DNA of 64,000 nucleotides from Arenibacter aquaticus (GTDB lineage: Bacteria > Bacteroidota > Bacteroidia > Flavobacteriales > Flavobacteriaceae): contig NZ_RQPJ01000001.1 in assembly GCF_003957295.1 (NCBI RefSeq), forward strand, positions 1-64,000, in the 5' to 3' direction. Of the stretch, positions 53,701-62,880 are shown piece by piece. Position 1 is the first letter of the stretch; every line of letters begins with the position of its first letter. The position numbers and the translations under genes were made by a program. Under the pieces are notes generated by a model. It was given only the letters and a program-made list of their open reading frames with translations. It was not told the DNA's origin and ran no database searches.

Positions 53701-55026
53701 TTAATAGTGACACTTACCACATTCCAATCCGCCCATTTGAGCAGCCGTAAGTTTTTCTACCCCATATTTCTGGGAAAGTTCGGCATGAATCTTTTCGTAA
53801 TACTCATTGCCCTCCACCTTAACATTGGTCTCGCGGTGACAATTAATACACCACCCCATAGTTAAAGGAGAATACTGATACATGATTTCCATCTCCTCAA
53901 CAGGACCATGACAAGTCTGACACTCAACACCTGCAACAGAAACGTGCTGGGAGTGGTTAAAATAAGCAAAGTCGGGCAGGTTATGGATTCTCACCCATTC
54001 CACAGGACTAGACTCGCCCGTATACCTCTGATTTTCCTCATCCCAACCTACGGCATCATACAGCTTCTTGATCTCGTTAGTATAGAATTCATTGGTATAA
54101 CCATTGGCCAAATCTTCTTTGCTAGGCCCTTCAGGATTACCCTTATATTCATAAATAGACTTGTGACAGTTCATACAAACATTCAAGGAAGGAATACCCG
54201 AAGTCTTGGACACCCTTGCCGAAGAATGACAATACTTACATTCTATCCCATTATCACCGGCGTGAATCTTGTGCGAGTAATGTATTGGCTGAATAGGAGC
54301 ATACCCCTGATCAACACCTACCTGCATCATCCATCCATAAGCAAAATAAGCACTGCCCAACAAAAGAAAGATAGCAAAGACCAACACCAAGAACTGATTC
54401 TGGGCAAAAGCCTTCCAAATCGGCGTTCTTTTCTCGGCCAATTCCTTTTCCAGAATTACCCCATTGGCCTCGGCAATACGTCTCAAGGTCTTGTTCACCA
54501 AGATCAACATAACCACCAACAAAGCAAAAACCAAAGCCAAAGCTCCCAAGATCACCTCATTGGATATACCGGAAGAATCACCCCCACCAGCAACAGCATC
54601 CGCAGCAGCCGGAGCAGCTTTAGGAACTACAGGAGGAGCATCCGTATAAGCCAATATATTATCTATATCCTCATTGGAAAGCAAAGGAAACGGTGTCATT
54701 GCCGCCTGATTGTACTCATTGTAAATCTTAAGGGCATCTGCATCCCCGGATTTGATCAAAGCTGGACTGTTCTTGATCCACTGATACAACCACTCCTTGT
54801 CGTATTTTTCCGTAACCCCTGCCAATGCGGGACCGGTCATTTTCTTGTTCAACGAGTGACACGCGGCACAGTTCTGATTAAACAGCTGTTTACCTTTTGC
54901 AGCATCGCCCCCACCCGATGGAGCAGCAGTTTCCTGCGCTAAAAGCGAATTTGAAAGCAGTAATGCTACTACCAGACTGACACCTAAAACTTTAGAAATT
55001 AGATTGCGGTATGGAACCTTTTTCAT
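53701..55026 (-). CDS. actA: Alternative complex III cytochrome ActA, six haem sites
   Basis: The 441-residue protein has a signal peptide (about 10-30), a monohaem cytochrome c domain (CAACH, Cys53-His57), a Pro/Ala linker, two membrane helices (about 156-178 and 208-230) and a pentahaem domain with CKYCH (263), CMNCH (284), CQTCH (369), CINCH (393) and CGKCH (436). Standard ActA is the pentahaem part; the N-terminal monohaem domain adds a sixth site. It is the promoter-proximal gene of the act-cox operon and is followed by actB after 35 bases. Confidence 0.94.
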   Translation of the reverse strand: MKKVPYRNLISKVLGVSLVVALLLSNSLLAQETAAPSGGGDAAKGKQLFNQNCAACHSLNKKMTGPALAGVTEKYDKEWLYQWIKNSPALIKSGDADALKIYNEYNQAAMTPFPLLSNEDIDNILAYTDAPPVVPKAAPAAADAVAGGGDSSGISNEVILGALALVFALLVVMLILVNKTLRRIAEANGVILEKELAEKRTPIWKAFAQNQFLVLVFAIFLLLGSAYFAYGWMMQVGVDQGYAPIQPIHYSHKIHAGDNGIECKYCHSSARVSKTSGIPSLNVCMNCHKSIYEYKGNPEGPSKEDLANGYTNEFYTNEIKKLYDAVGWDEENQRYTGESSPVEWVRIHNLPDFAYFNHSQHVSVAGVECQTCHGPVEEMEIMYQYSPLTMGWCINCHRETNVKVEGNEYYEKIHAELSQKYGVEKLTAAQMGGLECGKCHY

Positions 55027-55109
55027 ATTAAAAATATTTCTATCGAAAGTTTGGCATGATATTTATATATACAAAATAACTAATTGTTTGGCCATGCTCA
55101 AATTGATGG

Positions 55110-55117
55110 CAAAAATA
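55110..55117 (-). promoter_or_regulatory. Likely -7 box of the act-cox operon
   Basis: The minus strand reads TATTTTTG, a perfect TAnnTTTG, about 85 bases before the actA start. The -33 region lacks a TTG, so support is partial. Confidence 0.5.
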
Positions 55118-55196
55118 CACATTACACTTTATTTGCGAAATGTTAAGTTATTTATAATTTCTAATTTATACTAATTCTAAATAATAATAAAATCTC

Positions 55197-55224
55197 TTGA
55201 TTGATTCTGAATAATTTACATTTG
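55197..55224 (+). promoter_or_regulatory. Promoter of the SPOR-domain gene
   Basis: TTG (55197-55199) and TACATTTG (55217-55224) are separated by 17 bases, matching the Bacteroidota consensus exactly; the start codon follows 31 bases later. It is divergent from the act-cox operon. Confidence 0.78.
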
Positions 55225-55255
55225 CAAAGTCTTAATTTCATAACAAAAAACACCT

Positions 55256-55627
55256 ATGAAAACCATATCATTTATTGTTCTTTTGGCCTGTTCAGCCTCC
55301 TTTTGCCATGCCCAACAAGGAAATATCAACATTCAACAGGACGAAAAAATTGGCGAATTGCTATCCATCTATAAGAAGGTAAATGCAAACAGCAACCATT
55401 ACCGCATCCAAGTGGGATTTGGAAGTTTTCAGGAAGCAGAAAAATTAAAAGCGGACGTGGACCAGGATTTTCCCAATTGGCCATCCAAAATAGATTTTGA
55501 ATCCCCCAGTTACCGTGTTAGGGTAGGGCAATTCAAGACCCAACTGGAAGGAGAGCGGAACCTGATAGAGGTTCGAAAAAAATACCCGAGTGCAATGCTC
55601 CTAAAACCAGAAAAAACGACCAATTAG
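55256..55627 (+). CDS. SPOR-domain secreted protein
   Basis: The 123-residue protein has a signal peptide (ending FCHAQ) and a single SPOR domain (about 45-120: HYRIQVGFGSFQEAEKLKADVDQDFP, YRVRVGQFKTQLEGERNLIEVRKKYP). SPOR domains bind glycan strands lacking stem peptides, usually at the division septum. No other domain is present, so it may be a small cell-envelope adaptor. The stop codon lies inside the terminator hairpin. Confidence 0.88.
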   Translation: MKTISFIVLLACSASFCHAQQGNINIQQDEKIGELLSIYKKVNANSNHYRIQVGFGSFQEAEKLKADVDQDFPNWPSKIDFESPSYRVRVGQFKTQLEGERNLIEVRKKYPSAMLLKPEKTTN

Positions 55628-55637
55628 GTCGTTTTTT
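55611..55637. terminator. Bidirectional terminator between SPOR gene and infB
   Basis: Perfect 11-bp stem AAAAAACGACC / GGTCGTTTTTT with a 5-base loop. The A- and T-runs on the arms allow it to end both the plus-strand SPOR transcript and the minus-strand infB operon, whose stop is 34 bases away. Confidence 0.9.
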
Positions 55638-55670
55638 CTTTTCTATATAATAGTAAATAGGTATTCTGGA

Positions 55671-58499
55671 CTATTTCAATTTCTTCTTAACAGCCACTTC
55701 CTGGAATGCCTCTACAATATCCAACTCTTGTATGTCATTGTAGTTCTTAACCTGCAATCCACAGTCATACCCTTTGGACACCTCTTTAACATCATCCTTA
55801 AACCTCTTAAGCGAAGCAAGTTCTCCGGTATAGATAACCACACCATCCCTAATTAGCCTAATACTAGAGTTCCTATAGATCTTACCACTGGTCACCATAC
55901 AACCTGCAATGGTTCCCACTTTAGAGATCTTAAAGGTCTCCCTTATCTCAGCTGTACCGGTAATCTCTTCCTTCATCTCTGGCGAAAGCATACCCTCCAT
56001 AGCATCCTTAAGATCGTTTATGGCATCATAGATAATAGAGTACATTCTAATATCTATTTCTTCTTTTTCAGCCACTTGTCTTGCGTTGCCCATAGGCCTC
56101 ACATTAAATCCTATGATAACTGCATCGGAAGCAGAAGCCAACAACACGTCAGATTCTGTAATAGGACCAACGGCCTTATGTATAATATTTACTTGAATTT
56201 CATCAGTAGATAGCTTCTGGAACGAATCGGTCAACGCCTCAACAGAACCATCCACATCACCCTTAAGGATAATATTAAGCTCTTTAAAGTCGCCCAGTGC
56301 AATTCGCCTTCCAATCTCATCAAGAGTAATATGACGTTGCGTCCTAACCGATTGCTCACGCAGCAATTGAGATCGCTTGGTAGCAATTTGCTTAGCTTCC
56401 CGCTCATCCTCAAGTACATTGAACTTATCCCCTGCTTGTGGCGCACCGTCCAATCCTAAAATAGAAATTGGTCTGGAAGGCCCTACCTCTTTAACGCTGT
56501 TACCGCGCTCATCGTGCATAGCCTTAATTTTACCACTACAGGTACCGGCCAATACATAGTCCCCAATTTTCAAGGTCCCGGCCTGAACAAGTATGGTAGA
56601 GACATATCCTCTTCCCTTGTCCAAAAAGGCTTCAACCACCGTACCATTCGCCAGTTTATCAGGATTGGCCTTCAATTCTAGAAGCTCTGCCTCCAAGAGT
56701 ACTTTTTCCAACAACTCTTTAACACCAAGTCCTGTCTTGGCCGAAATATCATGGGACTGAATTTTTCCTCCCCAATCCTCAACCAATAAATTCATTTGGG
56801 CAAGCCCTTCTTTAATTTTATCGGGATTGGCCGTTGGCTTATCTATTTTGTTTATTGCAAATACTATTGGCACACCAGCTGCCTGGGCGTGACTAATAGC
56901 TTCCTTGGTCTGTGGCATTATATCGTCGTCCGCAGCAACTACAATAATAGCAATATCTGTTACCTGCGCCCCACGAGCACGCATTGCGGTAAAGGCCTCG
57001 TGACCCGGAGTATCCAAGAAGGATATCATTTGTCCGTTTTCCAAGGTAACCCCATATGCCCCAATGTGCTGTGTAATACCACCGCTCTCTCCGGCAATTA
57101 CATTCTCTTTCCTAATATAATCCAGCAAAGAAGTCTTACCGTGGTCTACGTGACCCATCACGGTAACAATTGGCGCTCTTGGCTCCAAATCTTCCGGAGC
57201 GTCCACTTCCTCCACAATACTTTCTTCAAGGTCGGCCGTAACAAACTCCACTTCATAACCAAATTCATCTGCCACTATGGACAAGGTTTCCGCATCCAAT
57301 CGTTGGTTCATGGTTACCATGATACCAAGCGACATACAGGCCGATATAATTTTGGTAGTAGGAACATCCATCATTGTTGCCACCTCACTGGCGGTAACAA
57401 ATTCGGTCACCTTTAATATTTTACTATCCAGTTCTTGTTGTTCAAGATCCTTCTCGGTCTGTTGGCGATGTTGATCACGTTTATCACGTCTATACTTGGC
57501 CCCTTTTCCTTTTTTGGATTTACCCTGTAATTTCTCCAAGGTCTCCCTTACCTGCTTTTGCACATCTTCCTCGGTTGGCTCAACCTTGGCAGTGGGTGTA
57601 AAACGTTGTCCAGGACCTCTTCTTTGTCCAGGTCCCCTGCCCCTTGGGCCAGCCGACCTACCGGAACTATCCGATCCAGGCTTGCTAACAATTCTTTTTC
57701 TTCTCTTCTTTTTATCGGAAGAATCCCCAGTTTTGGGAGCTTCTTTCTTTTTCTTGGGCTTTTCAAATTTGGTAAGATCAATCTTATCCCCCATGATTTT
57801 TGGCCCTGAGAGTTTCTGGTATTTGGTTGTTATAACCTCACCTTCTCCGGTCTGACCTTCTTCCTTGGGAGCTTCTTCCTTAGCAGGTTCATCTTTTTTG
57901 ACCTCTTCCTTGGCCTGAACCTTAACTTCCTCCTTCTTAACACTATCCTCTTTGGGAGCCTCTTCCTCTTTAGCTTTTGGACTTTCCTTTTGCTCAGGAG
58001 CTTTTACAGCTTCCTTCTCAATAGGTTTCTCAACAGCCTCTTTCTCCTGAACAGGCTCTACAGCCTTTTCAACCTCTTTGGCAGGGACCTCTTCCTCCTT
58101 TTTCTCAGGAGCTTTTGGCGCAGCTTTTTTACCGCCGTCCAAATCTATCTTCCCAACCGTCTTAGGTCCAGAAAGCTCTACCCTGGCCTTTATTACATTC
58201 TCCTTTTCGGCACGTCTCTCCCTTGCAAGTTTTTTCTCTTCCTGCTCCTGCTCCAATTGTAAACGAATAGCCTCTTTCTCTTTTCGTTTCTCCTCACCCA
58301 CCTCTTTGGACGCAACTTTCTTGCTCATGTCCGTTTGGAACTCGTCCAATAGAACTTGATATACCTCATTGGATATTTTAGTGGTAGGCCTTGCCTCTAT
58401 CTCATGTCCCTTGGACCCGAGGAAATCTACCGCCCGGTCCAATGAAATATTAAGTTCCCTTAGGACTTTATTAAGCCTTATCGTTGCATTATCTGCCAT
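55671..58499 (-). CDS. infB: Translation initiation factor IF-2
   Basis: The 942-residue GTPase recruits fMet-tRNA to the 30S subunit. It has a long, Lys/Glu-rich, low-complexity N-terminal region (about 60-370), then the IF2_N-like segment and the G domain (from about 440: [35 protein letters not shown]), followed by domains II, III and the C-terminal fMet-binding domain ([26 protein letters not shown]). It is the last gene of rimP-nusA-infB, 44 bases after nusA. Confidence 0.97.
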   Translation of the reverse strand: MADNATIRLNKVLRELNISLDRAVDFLGSKGHEIEARPTTKISNEVYQVLLDEFQTDMSKKVASKEVGEEKRKEKEAIRLQLEQEQEEKKLARERRAEKENVIKARVELSGPKTVGKIDLDGGKKAAPKAPEKKEEEVPAKEVEKAVEPVQEKEAVEKPIEKEAVKAPEQKESPKAKEEEAPKEDSVKKEEVKVQAKEEVKKDEPAKEEAPKEEGQTGEGEVITTKYQKLSGPKIMGDKIDLTKFEKPKKKKEAPKTGDSSDKKKRRKRIVSKPGSDSSGRSAGPRGRGPGQRRGPGQRFTPTAKVEPTEEDVQKQVRETLEKLQGKSKKGKGAKYRRDKRDQHRQQTEKDLEQQELDSKILKVTEFVTASEVATMMDVPTTKIISACMSLGIMVTMNQRLDAETLSIVADEFGYEVEFVTADLEESIVEEVDAPEDLEPRAPIVTVMGHVDHGKTSLLDYIRKENVIAGESGGITQHIGAYGVTLENGQMISFLDTPGHEAFTAMRARGAQVTDIAIIVVAADDDIMPQTKEAISHAQAAGVPIVFAINKIDKPTANPDKIKEGLAQMNLLVEDWGGKIQSHDISAKTGLGVKELLEKVLLEAELLELKANPDKLANGTVVEAFLDKGRGYVSTILVQAGTLKIGDYVLAGTCSGKIKAMHDERGNSVKEVGPSRPISILGLDGAPQAGDKFNVLEDEREAKQIATKRSQLLREQSVRTQRHITLDEIGRRIALGDFKELNIILKGDVDGSVEALTDSFQKLSTDEIQVNIIHKAVGPITESDVLLASASDAVIIGFNVRPMGNARQVAEKEEIDIRMYSIIYDAINDLKDAMEGMLSPEMKEEITGTAEIRETFKISKVGTIAGCMVTSGKIYRNSSIRLIRDGVVIYTGELASLKRFKDDVKEVSKGYDCGLQVKNYNDIQELDIVEAFQEVAVKKKLK

Positions 58500-58543
58500 A
58501 AAAAAATAATTCCTATTCTTGTAATTTACTGCTAATATATAGT

Positions 58544-59776
58544 TTAATCTTCTAATTCTTCTTTAAGAATTCGCACAACCTCCAAAATTGTTTCCTCTTC
58601 AAGATCGGTTCTTTTTACCAAATCATCCACATCCTGCTCCAAAACACTTCTAGCGGTATCCATACCTATCTTCTTGAATTCCTCAATGATCCAAGCTTCA
58701 ATTTCATCGGAGAACTCAGTAAGTTCCACATCTTCCTCCACACCTTCACGGAACACATCTATCTCATACCCTGTAAGTTGACCCGCCAATCTAATGTTGT
58801 GACCTCCACGACCAATAGCCTTTGAAACCTCCTCTGGCCTCAAGTACACTTGGGCGGTCATTTTTTCATCATTTAGTTTCACTGAAGAAACCCTTGCCGG
58901 ACTCAATGCCCTGGTCACCAACAACTGTGGGTTACCGGTCCAATTGATCACATCAATATTTTCATTCCCCAATTCACGAACTATACCATGAATCCTGGAA
59001 CCTTTCATTCCTACACAGGCCCCTACCGGATCAATTCTGTCATCATAGGAATCAACGGCCACCTTAGCCTTTTCCCCTGGAATCCTAACAGCTTTCTTAA
59101 TGGTAATTAAACCATCAAAAACTTCCGGTATCTCCTGAAAGAACAATTGCTCCAAAAACAATGGAGAACTTCTGGACATAATAATAGTAGGCTTATTACC
59201 TTTGAGTTCCACACTTTCAATTATACCGCGAACATTATCACCCTTTCTAAAGAAGTCCGACGGAATCTGCTTGTCCTTAGGTAAAATTATCTCATTCCCC
59301 TCATCATCCAAAAGTATAATGGCCTTATGCCTAATATGGTGCACCTCTGCCGTATATATCTCCCCTTCAAGATCCTTAAATTGCTTGTATATCGTAGTAT
59401 TATCGTGCTCGTGGATCTTAGAGATCAAATTTTGCCTTAAGGCCAAAATAGCCCTTCTTCCAAGATCAATAAGCTTAACCTCTTCTGACACATCCTCGCC
59501 TACCTCAAAATCTGGCTCTATCTTCCTGGCCTCGGAAAGAGAAATCTCCTCATTGGGATCTTCCACTTCTCCATCTTCCACTACAACCCTATTTCTCCAT
59601 ATCTCCAAATCCCCCTTATCCGGGTTGATAATAATATCGAAATTATCATCGGACCCAAACTTCTTCTTTAACGCGTTTCTAAAAACATCCTCCAAGATCG
59701 CCATTAGCGTTACCCTATCTATGAATTTATCATCCTTAAATTCCGAGAAGGATTCGATTAGCGCAATATTTTCCAT
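58544..59776 (-). CDS. nusA: Transcription termination/antitermination factor NusA
   Basis: The 410-residue RNA polymerase-binding factor contains the N-terminal RNAP-binding domain (1-125), S1 domain (about 130-200: [23 protein letters not shown]) and two KH domains (about 225-340: [50 protein letters not shown]). The two C-terminal acidic repeats of E. coli NusA are reduced to one short helical segment, as in many non-proteobacteria. It is 13 bases after rimP. NusA itself could act on the leader hairpin upstream of this operon. Confidence 0.96.
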   Translation of the reverse strand: MENIALIESFSEFKDDKFIDRVTLMAILEDVFRNALKKKFGSDDNFDIIINPDKGDLEIWRNRVVVEDGEVEDPNEEISLSEARKIEPDFEVGEDVSEEVKLIDLGRRAILALRQNLISKIHEHDNTTIYKQFKDLEGEIYTAEVHHIRHKAIILLDDEGNEIILPKDKQIPSDFFRKGDNVRGIIESVELKGNKPTIIMSRSSPLFLEQLFFQEIPEVFDGLITIKKAVRIPGEKAKVAVDSYDDRIDPVGACVGMKGSRIHGIVRELGNENIDVINWTGNPQLLVTRALSPARVSSVKLNDEKMTAQVYLRPEEVSKAIGRGGHNIRLAGQLTGYEIDVFREGVEEDVELTEFSDEIEAWIIEEFKKIGMDTARSVLEQDVDDLVKRTDLEEETILEVVRILKEELED

Positions 59777-59789
59777 TTTTGAACTACAA

Positions 59790-60251
59790 TTAAAATTTTA
59801 ATACAACTTTAGCTTCTTTTATATCAGAAATTGCGATAGTTTGCTTTTTCTGAACCGTAATTTTCCCTTTTCCCACGGGTTTGGGTTCCCTAACTTTCCA
59901 TTCCAAGGTAATATCGCTTTCAGAGGCCTCGGTCAACTTACCCTCAAACTCATCTTCCTGAGTTTTAACTTCCAGCTTCCTACCTATGTTTTTACTATAC
60001 TGCCTAGGCAATTTTAAGGGAGAGGCAGCACCTGCAGAAGCAACTTCCAAAGCAAAATCCTCTTCTTCCCTATCCAAGTTGTGCTCTATTGCCCGACTAA
60101 TATTCATACAGTCCTGCAAGGTAACACCATTATCACCGTCCAGAATAACCTTTATCTTATTGTCCGCAGACACAGAGAAGTCCAATAAAAATAGGGATTG
60201 ATCCTCCTTTAAAGCCTCTTCAAGAAGAGCAGTAACTTTTTCCTTCAACAT
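59790..60251 (-). CDS. rimP: Ribosome maturation factor RimP
   Basis: The 153-residue protein assists late 30S subunit maturation. The N-terminal domain ([39 protein letters not shown]) and the C-terminal SH3-like domain (about 85-150: [23 protein letters not shown]) are typical, and CMNISRAIE is the family signature block. First gene of rimP-nusA-infB; its leader runs about 180 nucleotides from the predicted promoter. Confidence 0.94.
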   Translation of the reverse strand: MLKEKVTALLEEALKEDQSLFLLDFSVSADNKIKVILDGDNGVTLQDCMNISRAIEHNLDREEEDFALEVASAGAASPLKLPRQYSKNIGRKLEVKTQEDEFEGKLTEASESDITLEWKVREPKPVGKGKITVQKKQTIAISDIKEAKVVLKF

Positions 60252-60369
60252 ACACTTCGGTTTTATTTACAGCGGCCCTTTCCAGACACCAACATACTCC
60301 ACCTTAGCAAAACCGTGTGGGATATTGGCTTTGAAAAAAATGTAAAGCCGTTTTTTACCCTGCCTCAAT

Positions 60370-60420
60370 TAAAGTATAGTAATAAAAGAGGGGACAAATT
60401 GTCCCCTCATGAATACTTTA
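60370..60420 (-). promoter_or_regulatory. Terminator-like hairpin in the leader of rimP-nusA-infB
   Basis: An inner 10-bp stem GAGGGGACAA / TTGTCCCCTC (60388-60408) is wrapped by an 8-bp outer repeat TAAAGTAT / ATACTTTA (60370-60377 and 60413-60420). On the minus strand the inner stem is followed by TTTTATTA. It lies inside the predicted transcript, about 25 nucleotides from its 5' end, so it could be an attenuator. Alternatively it could end the sialidase transcript. Confidence 0.6.
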
Positions 60421-60436
60421 TATTCTTTCAGCACCG

Positions 60437-60465
60437 CAAATATACATATTTTTTACATCAAACAA
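60437..60465 (-). promoter_or_regulatory. Promoter of rimP-nusA-infB
   Basis: Minus-strand TTG (60463-60465) and TATATTTG (60437-60444) are 18 bases apart. This is a full consensus match. Confidence 0.72.
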
Positions 60466-60735
60466 TAATCTAAGTTATTTATTCTAAAAAAGATACCCTC
60501 CAACAGCCCTGTAAAGTTAGGTTTACAATAGTGAACAATTCAATAAAACATCCCAGAATTTGCGCTTAAATCATTTTTTTTCATACGTGGTAAGATCCTT
60601 AGGCTTAATCCCCTTTACCTAAAACACAATTATACAAGATTGCTAGTATCAGAAATTCGTAGCAAACCTTTAAATTCACCACCTTTCTTTCATTTTTAAC
60701 AATCAAACATTCAAATAACCATCAAGACAAACTAA

Positions 60736-61998
60736 CTACTTCTCAATCCAAGACTTAACATTAAAATACGTGCCCACTATTTCGCTTTTCCAATGATCGT
60801 TTGGGTTGGTACGAGAATAAACTACCAGCAAAATATCTGGAGCTACTTCCGCAATGGAAACATAATTACCACAATCCGGGGGATAAAGATCGTTGTAGAA
60901 TGGTATAATAGGCCCCCAGGTATCACTCCCATCTTTATTGAACATAATCCAATTGCCGGGCCGCCCATAGGCCAAGGCCGTAATTCCATTTTCCATCAGA
61001 GTTGTATCTGGCCAAACACCATGGGAAGTTATAGGATCCGGGACACTCCAGTTTTTACCACCATCAACGGAAACGGATTTATAAATAGGCGTTTGTTGCC
61101 CAAAGCTGAAAGGCATTTTATTATCCCAATTGTTGTTATTAAAGCTACCCAACGAAGCTTGGTAGCTTGCACCCGACCTCATAAAGCAGCTGATTTTTCC
61201 ATCGGGAAGAACCAGCAGGGATGCCTCATTAAAACCTTCTCCCCTATTATCTTCGGACATATCAAAGGCCACCGTTGATAGGTAATACCAAGTCTTACCT
61301 TTATCCGAGGATTTTAGAACAATGTTGCGAAATTTATGTTCAATGGTATTCCTGACGCCACTTCTGAGATACATACTCATAAGAAGGCTCCCATCATTAA
61401 GTCCAACAATATTACGGCATAAAACCCCCGACCAATCCGTAAACCTTTTAGGTAAATAGATCCTAGCAGGATCACTTACCCTAGTTAATCCATTATCCTT
61501 TGAACGAAAAAAATTAGCTTCCAAAACCCCTTCTTCATCCGTCTTTTGTAAAGAAATTTCCGGTCTTCCAGCGCTAGTTGAACCTCCCGACTTATTATCC
61601 GATTGAAACATAACCACCTCCCCTTCGGGCCCAGGAAACTGGTAGGTAGAATTTTCCAGAATATAGGGAACCTGCCGCCACGTCCTTCCTCCGTCACTGG
61701 AGCGCCTGTCAAAAACCTGAATATCCCCATTATTAAATTTAAAAACACTGCCAGCAGGGCAGAAAAATTCTTGTTCCGGAACAATCACATGGGTTTCCCC
61801 TCTTATCACCTTAATCCCTGGAACATAACTCACCCTTGACTTGACCTTCTCAAAATCAGCATTAAAATTAGAAGGCGATTTAATTAGAGCGCCAGGCTGT
61901 TCTTTTTGATGTTTCTGAGCCATAGCCATTGTAGCAGACAAATAAATTACGGCCAAAATCAGGAAAGTACCAAGCCTTGAAAAGTTGTGTAAATTCAT
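60736..61998 (-). CDS. Sialidase-superfamily (BNR/Asp-box) secreted protein
   Basis: The 420-residue protein has a signal peptide (ending MAMAQ) and a six-bladed beta-propeller-type sequence with Asp-boxes SSDGGRTW, SSDKGKTW and SVDGGKNW. A loop near PGIKVIRGETHVIVPEQEFFCP may carry the propeller's N-terminal strand. Superfamily members hydrolyse sialic acids or other glycosides, and some only bind glycans. The catalytic Arg triad cannot be verified by eye, so true sialidase activity is uncertain. The gene stands alone between two non-coding stretches of about 500 bases and shows no PUL (susCD) neighbours. Confidence 0.8.
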   Translation of the reverse strand: MNLHNFSRLGTFLILAVIYLSATMAMAQKHQKEQPGALIKSPSNFNADFEKVKSRVSYVPGIKVIRGETHVIVPEQEFFCPAGSVFKFNNGDIQVFDRRSSDGGRTWRQVPYILENSTYQFPGPEGEVVMFQSDNKSGGSTSAGRPEISLQKTDEEGVLEANFFRSKDNGLTRVSDPARIYLPKRFTDWSGVLCRNIVGLNDGSLLMSMYLRSGVRNTIEHKFRNIVLKSSDKGKTWYYLSTVAFDMSEDNRGEGFNEASLLVLPDGKISCFMRSGASYQASLGSFNNNNWDNKMPFSFGQQTPIYKSVSVDGGKNWSVPDPITSHGVWPDTTLMENGITALAYGRPGNWIMFNKDGSDTWGPIIPFYNDLYPPDCGNYVSIAEVAPDILLVVYSRTNPNDHWKSEIVGTYFNVKSWIEK

Positions 61999-62520
61999 AA
62001 GGTCACTGATTATTTATATTTGTTAGTTATTTTTTTTATGTAATAAAATACTTAATACCAAAGTCTTTTGCTAGAATTTAGACACTGGTTCAATTACCAT
62101 AACTCTTAGCACACTATCCATCGTGAAAACGAAAAAATAGTTCCATGCCAACCTACACATAATCAACTTTTCTTTTGTTAAGCCTGGCACCATCAAAACC
62201 ACTTAAAGCCATTCAGAAAACTAAATCCTAAACACTTAACTAAGCAAATTCTTTAATTTAAACGATTAAGCTAATAAAAAAAGGATTTCCTCAAATAATT
62301 TGGTTTAAAACGGAAATATAACATGAAACGCTGCATATAGCAACTTTCACTGGTTTTTTATTGAAATTATGTGCACGCGATGGATACGTGTATAATTATG
62401 GATCCAGCACAAAAGTTGGTTGCAACTTAAAAAATATAGAATAGAATTTTACACACAATACAAAGTATCCAAAAAAGAAAAATCCCGACACTTTCGTATC
62501 GGGATTTAAAATCAACCCTT
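61999..62520. other. Long AT-rich stretch between sialidase-like gene and tRNA-Gln
   Basis: About 520 bases with no supported gene. It holds the sialidase-like gene's promoter (no clear TTG/TAnnTTTG pair seen) and the tRNA terminator at 62480-62507. Otherwise I see nothing specific. Confidence 0.5.
62480..62507 (-). terminator. Terminator of tRNA-Gln
   Basis: Stem AAATCCCGA / TCGGGATTT extended by inner pairs. The inner C/A mismatch on the plus strand becomes a G-U pair in minus-strand RNA, followed by TTTTTCTTTTTT. It starts 14 bases past the tRNA 3' end. Confidence 0.85.
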
Positions 62521-62595
62521 TGGTTGGCCTACTAGGACTCGAACCTAGAACGACTGGACCAAAACCAGCTGTGTTGCCAATTACACCATAGGCCA
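62521..62595 (-). tRNA. tRNA-Gln (anticodon TTG)
   Basis: Cloverleaf on the minus strand: acceptor TGGCCTA / TAGGCCA, anticodon stem GCTGG / CCAGT with loop TTTTGGT (anticodon TTG, reading CAA), T arm CTAGG-TTCGAGT-CCTAG, discriminator A and an encoded CCA (62521-62523). Length is 75 with CCA, the same as E. coli tRNA-Gln. Its own promoter lies just upstream. An ORF across 62396-62641 is a shadow of this gene. Confidence 0.95.
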
Positions 62596-62613
62596 GTGCC
62601 TTAATTGAGCGTG

Positions 62614-62643
62614 CAAATTTAAAACAAAGTTTTATATGCACAA
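62614..62643 (-). promoter_or_regulatory. Promoter of tRNA-Gln
   Basis: Minus-strand TTG (62641-62643) and TAAATTTG (62614-62621) are 19 bases apart; transcription would begin about 12 bases before the mature tRNA. Confidence 0.8.
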
Positions 62644-62880
62644 ATATTTTTTGATCATATTCTAAAAAAAAGAAAAAATAATTTTGACAAGACCTTTTAC
62701 AACTCCCCTAACTACCTATTTACCAATGGAGTTTAAATAAACTTGGATACAGTTATTTTTTTTTAGCCTAACCCACCAAACAAGACCTAAAGCCCCCAAG
62801 TTGTTAAAGGTTTATCAAATAAATATCCCCATATCTATTATAATTAGTAAATTCGTCCCTTCGGATAAACAACTGACCGC

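Larger units (their letters stand above)
60252..60735. other. Long intergenic region with leader of rimP-nusA-infB
   Basis: This 484-base stretch holds the operon promoter (60437-60465), a nested hairpin (60370-60420) and further AT-rich sequence up to the sialidase stop. A second weaker promoter (TTG 60366-60368, TACATTTT 60337-60344, 21 bases) could start transcription below the hairpin. I see no protein-coding ORF. Confidence 0.55.

Noticed and set aside
62396-62641. Minus-strand ORF of 81 codons
   Set aside because: It runs across the tRNA-Gln gene, its promoter and its terminator.
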